A stretch of 64,000 nucleotides of DNA from Pyrenula massariospora (taxonomy: Eukaryota; Ascomycota; Eurotiomycetes; Pyrenulales; Pyrenulaceae). Of the stretch, positions 57,577 to 64,000 are shown piece after piece. Both the position numbers and the translations under genes were made by a program. The stretch is from assembly GCA_021030905.1 (NCBI GenBank), contig JAGFMI010000001.1, positions 1,612,001 to 1,676,000 of the forward strand. The letters run 5' to 3'. Numbering within the stretch: the stretch's first letter is position 1; every line of letters starts with the position of its first letter. The notes beneath the pieces are model-generated. The model made no database searches. It had not been told where the DNA came from and saw only the letters and a program-made list of their open reading frames with translations.

Positions 57577-59307
57577 ATGAAAATGAGATTCTTGCGGCAT
57601 ATCCGCTCCAAGAAGCGATTGAAGGATGTCGACACATCCAAAAGCCCTCGCGGCAACCCCCAGTCCTACTACTCGACGCGCACTCCCCCCTACGATGGCC
57701 CGGATTGCACCCGTAGACTACCCGACAACGTTTTACACAGCATCTTTACAGAAGTCTGTCCCCATTCCCAGGATGAGTCGTACAAGACGTCAGAGGAAGG
57801 TTTGATAGAGGATGGATGTGCACTTTGCGATCTGCGGGACTTGGCGCAGTGCGCCCAGGTGTCGAAGAAATGGTATACAATTGCTACCGAATGCGCATTG
57901 TAAGCACCCGACTAGGTGGTTCAATTTCTTAGCTAACGTGTTGGCTTCAGATACAAACACATTCGTATTGAGCCAGTTCACTACTGCGAGCTAGAGATCA
58001 TGCTAGCAGAAAAACGAAAACGCAAATCTTTCTTCGATAGAAACGCCGATCCCATTGACGCTCCAAAGGAACGTTTCCTTCTGTTGATGCGGACTTTGAG
58101 AGAAAGTCGAGACCTCGGATCACTGGTCCTCTCTCTAAGGATCCCATATATGACCCGAGAAGCCTGTAAGGCTGAGCTTGCAAGGAGCGTCGCGGTCCTC
58201 CCAAATCTACGTTACGTGGATCTACCAGAGGGTTTCTACAGTGACGAGCCTTCAACAAGCGCACTTAAGCACGAACTGCAGGCTTCTTGCTTGGAAATCC
58301 GAAGAATGAAGTTTTCTTCAGGATCTGAAATGAGCTTTAGCCAAATACCGAAAAGCAGATTGTGGCAAAACCTTGAGCTGCTTGAGCTCTCGCGCATTCA
58401 ATTTGAGGCCCAAGATCTCCTCTTTGTTTTGAGCACTTTCTCGCGACTTCATGAGGTCAAATTTATGGATCTTCCTAAGCTTGATGATAGTATCTTCCCA
58501 ACGGCGTCCTCGGCATTGCCTACTTTCCCAGCGTTACGCCGCCTAACTTTTCAAGGTACTCCAAGGATTCAAGCTAAAGGACTTGTAACCTACTTATCGC
58601 AAACTCAAAATCAGGACGCGCTTAATGGCCTGTCTCTAAGTATGACCGGAGTTCTTCCTCAAGAACTCTATCAGATTCTCTTGACGGCTCCACAACTTTC
58701 CTCACTTTCGGTAAATGAAGATGTTGACCGATCTTTCCCATTGGATCCGCCGACTCCCCCCTTATCATCCGCTTCACTCAAATTCCTCAACTACGAAATC
58801 ACAAGCCGCGCTTCGCCCAAATATGGGCTACAGCCAGTCACTGCATCTTACTACACCTACCTCTCATCTTCTCTGCTACAGGAAAGTCTCCCTTCTCTTC
58901 GGCATCTATACGTACGAGATGCAACTTTTCCCGAGACTCTCCTTTTGCCTCCACCTTCCAGACCCTTCTCGGACTCCCATATTCCTTCTCCATCTTTTGC
59001 GCCAAAAGGCCTCAATCAACAGCTCTTTATTTACTCTAAGGGTCTCGATGAAATGGAATGGAATTTCACCTCGGTGGAACCAGCGTCAGAAGCGAACGGC
59101 CGAAGAGGCAGCATGAGCCCTTCCAGACCTATGAGCTTCAATAGCGCGGAAAACCTTGGCCCTGCATGGGGCGGTCAAGCACGAAAGAGCGTCATGGTAG
59201 GCAATGGATTTGGTGGCTTTCTTGCGGTACCAAGCGGCGAAGTCCCTCGACCCGGTAGTAGTGGTAGTTTTGGAGGCAAGAAGGAGAGGAAGGATCTGTG
59301 GAGGTGA
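57577..59307 (+). CDS. F-box protein with leucine-rich, LRR-like region
   Basis: F-box proteins bring substrates to SCF ubiquitin ligases. Exons 57577-57899 and 57951-59307 give 559 residues. The F-box-like motif (about residues 45-110) reads CTRRLPDNVLHSIFTEVCP and, after a short insertion, LRDLAQCAQVSKKWYTIATE, followed by ALYKHIRIEP. The next ~300 residues show irregular leucine-rich spacing (LPNLRYVDLP, LWQNLELLELSRIQF, FPALRRLTFQGTPRI), resembling degenerate LRRs. The C-terminus is Ser/Gly-rich and basic. A second in-frame ATG at 57583 is an equally good start. The substrate is unknown. It is divergent from the NLR receptor. Confidence 0.85.
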
Positions 59308-59949
59308 TCAGGGTGGTTATATCAGATCGCAGAGTGGCTCCGTCCGCGAATGGACCTTTCTAATCAATGAAGATTTAGGTTTGAGGGAAAGGTTGGGCTG
59401 GTAAACTTGATACCCTTTGATATCTCAGCATATTGTTTGATCTTACATAGAGCGCTAGCGTTTTGGCGTTAGGATACAGTGAGGCTTAATTTGAGTGTGA
59501 TCGGGGCTCGATCTATCGAACAAAGAGTTGAATTGATTATTTTCGATCAGAATTTAGTATCGTGACACCTACAGCTGTTGCGTATCTTCAAGCCGTAAAC
59601 AGGTGCTCTGGGGCTCCGTAACGATACGTGACCGGCGCGGAAGCAAGGGTCAAGCTTCCAAATTTACGATACGCGAAGACGCGACGACCGGGATGAGGCC
59701 CCTTCATTGTTTTGACACTGACCACACTGTATAATTGAAGCCATACACAAATTTTTGATTCTTGCCAATCCGTTGAGATGCACCGTCAGTTCTGCACCTA
59801 AATTCCTGTTACATATTCTTCCCATGAGTCACGAGTTCCTTTACCAAGCTTTTAAGTCTCGCTCTCAGTAATGCCTTCGTTTTGAACATCAAAATCGAGC
59901 AAGATAACCTTCAACTGAGGAAGCCGGTATTCCTCTGAAGAGCATAACT
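59308..59949. other. Gene-free stretch between the F-box gene and the DUF4048-like gene
   Basis: About 0.6 kb between tandem plus-strand genes. It presumably contains a terminator and a promoter; no motif was assigned. Confidence 0.45.
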
Positions 59950-61359
59950 ATGGCGGATATTCGGCCCACCATACACAGCAGGTCCGACTCATCTCTTTCG
60001 CAAGACCTCCCACCACCGTCCTTTACGAAATTTACACAGGAGTCGCCGTCAACGTCAAGGCACAGCAAGCGACTTACTCTGAACTTCCCAATCTTACTCC
60101 CGAATGGATCCGAAACTCGCCGAACGGCTTCTCCCACAGTGTCAACGCCAGCAGAGTCTATCCAGGCGTCTCCTGATCTACAGCCAGTAGACCCCTCACC
60201 AGCTGACCCTTCCGGCTTCCTTACCTCTCTTGCGGCACAAGAGCGGAAGGTGTTGGAATTGAAAGAAGAGCTACATCGTGCAGAGACGGAGCTGACAGCC
60301 TTGAAGAGGCAGTGGGCTCAGTATGAAGCTCACAAGAAAAGAAATGAGATCAATCATGCGGAAAAGATGCAGCCATTGCACAATCCATTACGGGACGGCA
60401 CTCGATCCTCAATGCCAGAGACAGATGTAAAACCTATAAGTAAGGCTGTGGGACGCCGGACACAGCAGAGGGTGTTCTCTGGCTCGAAACACACTCGCAC
60501 GCTGTCTCTACTCTCTCCTACGGCTCTCAACAGTCCAGGCGCCCATTTAGCGGATGAATTTTTCAGCCCCTCGTCCATTGATTCTGGTCAGAATCCTAAT
60601 GTATCATCAATACGTACTATAGAGGCTCCTAATGAACGGCCGGAGACTAAACCATCCGAGATACCGTTGAAAAACACGAGCTCCCGCCGGTCCATGCCTC
60701 CACCTTCTCGCGACGCCCTTGTTCGTACGAGCAAGCAGGTGGCATCTGACTTGAAAGACGGTCTATGGACGTTTTTGGAAGACATCCGACAAGCTACCGT
60801 GGGAGAAGAAGGCATTAACGCGACCGGGTCTCGGACGGCATTACCAGCCAAGAAGGCTTCAACAAGCTCGGTCGCCTCTAATAGTAAAACGAAACAACCC
60901 GACAGTCATCCTACGATCGAAAGTTTCAAGTCTAAATCACAGCAATCAGTGAACTCTTCGACCGTGAAAGGCTCAGATTACTCTTTCTGGCGGGAATTTG
61001 GCGTGGAAACACCTGGCCGAAAAAGAAGGAACCTGGACCAATCCACTGAGAAAGCTAAAACCAGCAAGTCTACTGAGCAATCTCTTTTGGATGAAGACGA
61101 CGACTGGGACAGCTGGGACACGCCGCTTGCTCAGCGCATTGCAGAGCCAAACGGGCGACAAATTTACGATAATGCATCTACGGATTCTAGCAAGGCCATC
61201 CCATGGCCCGAGTTGAAGAAGATCACTCCTTCAAAGCTGACCAGGACGGTCTCAGATATGCTCAAGGACTGGGACATATCAAGTCCGAAGCCAGAGCCAG
61301 ATTTGGGGCAGTCAGAACAAGAAAGACGGAAGGCTCATAGTGGCCCAAAAGACGAATGA
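59950..61359 (+). CDS. Coiled-coil protein resembling fungal DUF4048 proteins
   Basis: A single exon encodes 469 residues. The N-terminal part contains a Ser/Pro region with KRLTLNFPILLP and then a short coiled coil (SGFLTSLAAQERKVLELKEE, ending TALKRQWAQYEAH), which resembles the conserved core of DUF4048 proteins as remembered. The middle is Ser/Thr-rich with several basic-serine sites that could be phosphorylated. One segment (LVRTSKQVASDLKDGLWTFL and EDIRQATVGEEG) is predicted helical and is the second conserved-looking block. Near the C-terminus there is an acidic tryptophan motif (DEDDDWDSWDTPLAQRI), then LTRTVSDMLKDWDISSP. Function is unknown in the family; the domain assignment is tentative. 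Confidence 0.75.
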   Translation: MADIRPTIHSRSDSSLSQDLPPPSFTKFTQESPSTSRHSKRLTLNFPILLPNGSETRRTASPTVSTPAESIQASPDLQPVDPSPADPSGFLTSLAAQERKVLELKEELHRAETELTALKRQWAQYEAHKKRNEINHAEKMQPLHNPLRDGTRSSMPETDVKPISKAVGRRTQQRVFSGSKHTRTLSLLSPTALNSPGAHLADEFFSPSSIDSGQNPNVSSIRTIEAPNERPETKPSEIPLKNTSSRRSMPPPSRDALVRTSKQVASDLKDGLWTFLEDIRQATVGEEGINATGSRTALPAKKASTSSVASNSKTKQPDSHPTIESFKSKSQQSVNSSTVKGSDYSFWREFGVETPGRKRRNLDQSTEKAKTSKSTEQSLLDEDDDWDSWDTPLAQRIAEPNGRQIYDNASTDSSKAIPWPELKKITPSKLTRTVSDMLKDWDISSPKPEPDLGQSEQERRKAHSGPKDE

Positions 61360-62065
61360 TGATTTACGTGGAAATTGATGAGCATATATGTCATGACATA
61401 CCAAGATTCTGGGTCTTGCTTCACGTTGAGCATTTGCCTAGACATTTTAATCAAGATACCTGATAAACATAGCATTATGATCTCCTTAGAACTTGGGAAT
61501 GCCAGAATTTAGCAAGTACTCATATCCTTGCTCTCCCATAGATAAAGTGAAATCCAACTTGAACATTGCTGGATGGACCTATTGGTATACCGACGATCAT
61601 CCTCAAACAGGCTAGGGATAGCGTACTATATAAGGCTCAAATTTCCACTCTTCCTCGAGCTTGCTAGCAACTTATCTCGATCCAGAAAATCCTGGCTGCT
61701 GTTCGTCTCTCTGAAACGCTCTCGCACCGCCGTCCAGCCCGTATCTCTGGATCTACCCCTGGCTAACGCGGTTCCCGCCGCCTCCACCGCCCAACCGGGA
61801 TTAGCGGCCGGTTGCTATGCGGTAACCATGCAGTCGCATAAAGTCTGTAAACGAACAAGCGCACATTGACACTGGGTGACATGTAAGCTCTTGAAGAACC
61901 CCTGATCGCCATGATTCTACACGACGTCGACGAGTTTCTCATCTTTTTGAATCCTTTGCGGTGTGATTCTAGTGCTACTTCGTCTCAAGCTGGCGCCCGA
62001 CAGAGGTGCAGCGCCGCGGGTTCCTTCTGTTTACCGAGGTTATTACCTTTGAGAAGGCGGGCAGC
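61360..62065. promoter_or_regulatory. Promoter and uORF-containing leader of the Ste20-family kinase
   Basis: A TATATAAGG word at 61627-61635 is a candidate TATA box. Between it and the kinase start there are four upstream ORFs: 61817-61825 (two codons plus stop), 61828-61869 (13 codons), 61881-61886 (ATG TAA) and 61911-62069 (52 codons). The last stop overlaps the main start as ATGA. A possible 5' intron (61883-61972) would remove the start of the last one. Confidence 0.5.
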
Positions 62066-64000
62066 ATGATGGCGGAAGAGGAAATGGGGAACCAATACCA
62101 GATGCTTGAGGAGCTGGGAAGTCAGTACCATCATACAGAAAACTTGGGATTCAAGGTCAGCGCTGACATGATGTCTAGGTGGAAGTTTTGGCACAGTTTA
62201 CAAGGCAATTGAAAAGTCGACAGGTGAAATTGTGGCCATCAAACATGTTCGAATGAATCATACCACCTTCTAAATATTGCTCTGATCACTTTCTAGATCG
62301 ATCTCGAGTCAAGTGAGGACGACATACAAGAGATCCAGCAGGAAATCTCCGTTCTTAGCACCTGCGCCAGCGAATTCGTGACCCAATACAAGACGAGCTT
62401 TCTCCGGGGGTATAAGCTATGGATCGTCATGGAATACCTCGGTGGAGGCTCCTGCCAGGATCTTGTAAGTTTAGAAAATGAACAAGTTGTGTACTCGTTT
62501 TCTAATATCGTTAGTTGAAACCCGGTTGCTTCGCCGAAGGACATATTGCCATTATATGCAGAGAACTACTGCGAGGGCTCAATTACCTACATCACGAGGG
62601 CAAGATACATAGAGATGTCAAGGCGGCAAATGTACTTCTGTCGCAGGCGGGAAGAGTCAAGTTGGCAGATTTTGGGGTTGCCGCCCAGCTTACAAACATT
62701 AAATCCCAGCGCAACACCTTTGTTGGGACACCGTTTTGGATGGCGCCGGAGGTGATTCAGCAATCAGGATATGACTTCAAGGCGGACATCTGGTCTCTTG
62801 GGATCACGGCGATGGAGATGATCAACGGGGAACCGCCGAATTCTAATGTTCATCCGATGAAGGTTCTGTTTCTCATACCAAAGGCTCCGGCGCCGCGATT
62901 AGAAGGAAGCAATCATAGCAAGAACTTCAGAGACTTCATTGCGAAATGTTTGATCAAAGATCCGGATCTTCGGCCAACCGCCAAAGAGCTGCTTAAGCAT
63001 CCATTCATTAAGGGCGCCGGGAGCACGGAGGCATTGCAAGAGCTAGTACTAAGAAAACAAGAGTGGGATGCAGGAAAAGGAACGGCAACAAACCTGAAAT
63101 ATTACGCCGAGACCATGAAAAGTATCTCACCGCATGTGGAGGAGGACGGCTGGGTCTTTGACACTGTCAAGGCCATTCCTACCGTGCAACATATCCATAC
63201 TCAAAAGCGAAGAAAACTTGATCTCGACAGCGCCCAAGAAGAAGCTACAACTATGATGGAGCAAATGAGTATCACAGAAACCCCCGAGAAACAGCAAGCA
63301 TCGAATATATCTACCACACGTCGAACACCGGCTCCACCTCAAAGCTCTCCCTCCACACGCCGCTCAACCAGAAAACGCATCCCCAGCGGCCATACAAAAC
63401 AACCGCTCGGAATCAACATGTCCTTTGGCAACAGTCCCTCCACCGTCCGCCAATTCCGCCGCGTCTCCCCGTCCTCCTCAACTCACGACCCATCCTCAAC
63501 AGTCCAGCGTCATTTCTCAAACTCCTCCACTCTGAATGACTCTGACGCTGAAAACATCCCCCCTCCCCCCTCCTTACATACCAACAACAACACCCCGCCA
63601 GAATCCAAAGAATCCCACCTCGGCCGCCTCCTCTACTCCAAATCCGTCGGCCTATCCTGCCAAGAAATCCTCAACACAACCTCTACGCAGTCTAGTCGCG
63701 AGGCCATATCCCGCCTGGCGGAATCTTTTTCCGACCTCGAAACCGTCGACCCGGAGGGTCTGTATCATATTCTCAAACTCACCGTCGAGAAAATGGGTCA
63801 AGACCCGACGCTTGCGGGGATGCTACCGAAGGCCCCGGTCAGCGGGGCGGCGAGTGTGATCAAAAGATCTCCCGCGAAACTGACGCATTCGCGCTCTGAA
63901 TCCGTGCCGCAGAATCAGAAATCTGCCGCCGCGGCGGGAGCGAAATTGGTCCTAGCGCAGAACAATCCGCACCTGAAGAGCCATCGGCGGCGACAGTCGG
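62066..64000 (+). CDS. Ste20-family germinal-centre protein kinase (Sid1/Nak1/Mst3-like), runs off right edge
   Basis: GCK-III type kinases act in septation and polarity networks (SIN and MOR) in fungi. Exons 62066-62120, 62179-62246, 62297-62464 and 62515 to the edge give 592 residues so far. The kinase domain (about 10-270) has the glycine loop [11 protein letters not shown], the lysine in [15 protein letters not shown], the catalytic loop [14 protein letters not shown] in [11 protein letters not shown], and the activation segment [17 protein letters not shown] typical of GCKs. [10 protein letters not shown] supports the Mst3/Sid1 group rather than PAKs; no CRIB domain is present. After the kinase come a conserved LRRKQ-type segment ([13 protein letters not shown]) and a Ser/Pro/Arg-rich tail. 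ATG 62069 is an alternative start. Which of the fungal paralogues it is was not decided. Confidence 0.92.

Noticed and set aside
1-64000. Transposons, viral relics, CRISPR arrays and biosynthetic gene clusters
   Set aside because: Looked for reverse transcriptase, transposase, integrase, PKS/NRPS and repeat-spacer signatures in all frames shown; none was recognised.

Overview
The window is a 64-kb stretch of a filamentous ascomycete (Pezizomycotina) nuclear genome. The evidence is compact genes with short introns (mostly 43-77 nt, many with CTRAC-type branch sites), a filamentous-type FKS1 glucan synthase, a GH72 glucanosyltransferase, a SKN7 regulator with an HSF-type domain, an augmin HAUS1 subunit and a HeLo-like/NACHT/ankyrin NLR receptor. 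The class within Pezizomycotina could not be settled by reading alone. No transposon, viral relic, tRNA, rRNA or CRISPR array was recognised. Twenty-two protein genes are supported; the first (fks1) and last (a Ste20-family kinase) run off the window edges.

Layout. 1-6242: fks1 (-) and a GPI-anchored GH72 glucan elongase (+) are head to head around a 3.6-kb gene-free region, so the enzyme that makes beta-1,3-glucan lies beside one that remodels it. 7691-20917: housekeeping block with a SAP1/spastin-type AAA ATPase (-), mitoferrin (-), RNA polymerase I subunit RPA43 (+), an Ariadne-type RBR ubiquitin ligase (-) and eIF2B-epsilon (-). 22023-28695: redox and Fe-S block with SKN7 (-), a one-cysteine mitochondrial Prx5 peroxiredoxin (+), mitochondrial BolA3 (-) and NIF3 (+). 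29618-42701: HAUS1 (+), COG6 (+), MOG1 (-), a long calponin-homology protein (-), the complex I assembly factor NDUFAF2 (+), and an RNA-binding protein (-) whose ERI1-like nuclease domain has lost its catalytic residues.

42702-64000 is more accessory. It holds an unrecognised 705-residue protein with an acidic N-terminus, a Cys4 motif and C-terminal DW repeats; a giant NLR-type receptor of 2016 residues whose ankyrin reading continues past an in-frame TAG; an F-box/LRR-like protein divergent from it; a coiled-coil DUF4048-like protein; and a germinal-centre kinase whose leader carries several upstream ORFs, the last overlapping the start codon as ATGA.

Exon structures were assembled by hand from splice signals, reading-frame phase and remembered family sequence. 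For every gene described as spliced and complete, the exon lengths sum to a whole number of codons. The points most worth a second look are the in-frame TAG in the NLR, the novel Cys4/DW-repeat protein, the uORF-laden kinase leader, the dead ERI1 domain fused to RRM and zinc fingers, two GC-AG introns, two stop-free introns of length 3n that would insert residues into functional motifs if retained, and the SKN7-Prx5-BolA3-NIF3 neighbourhood.
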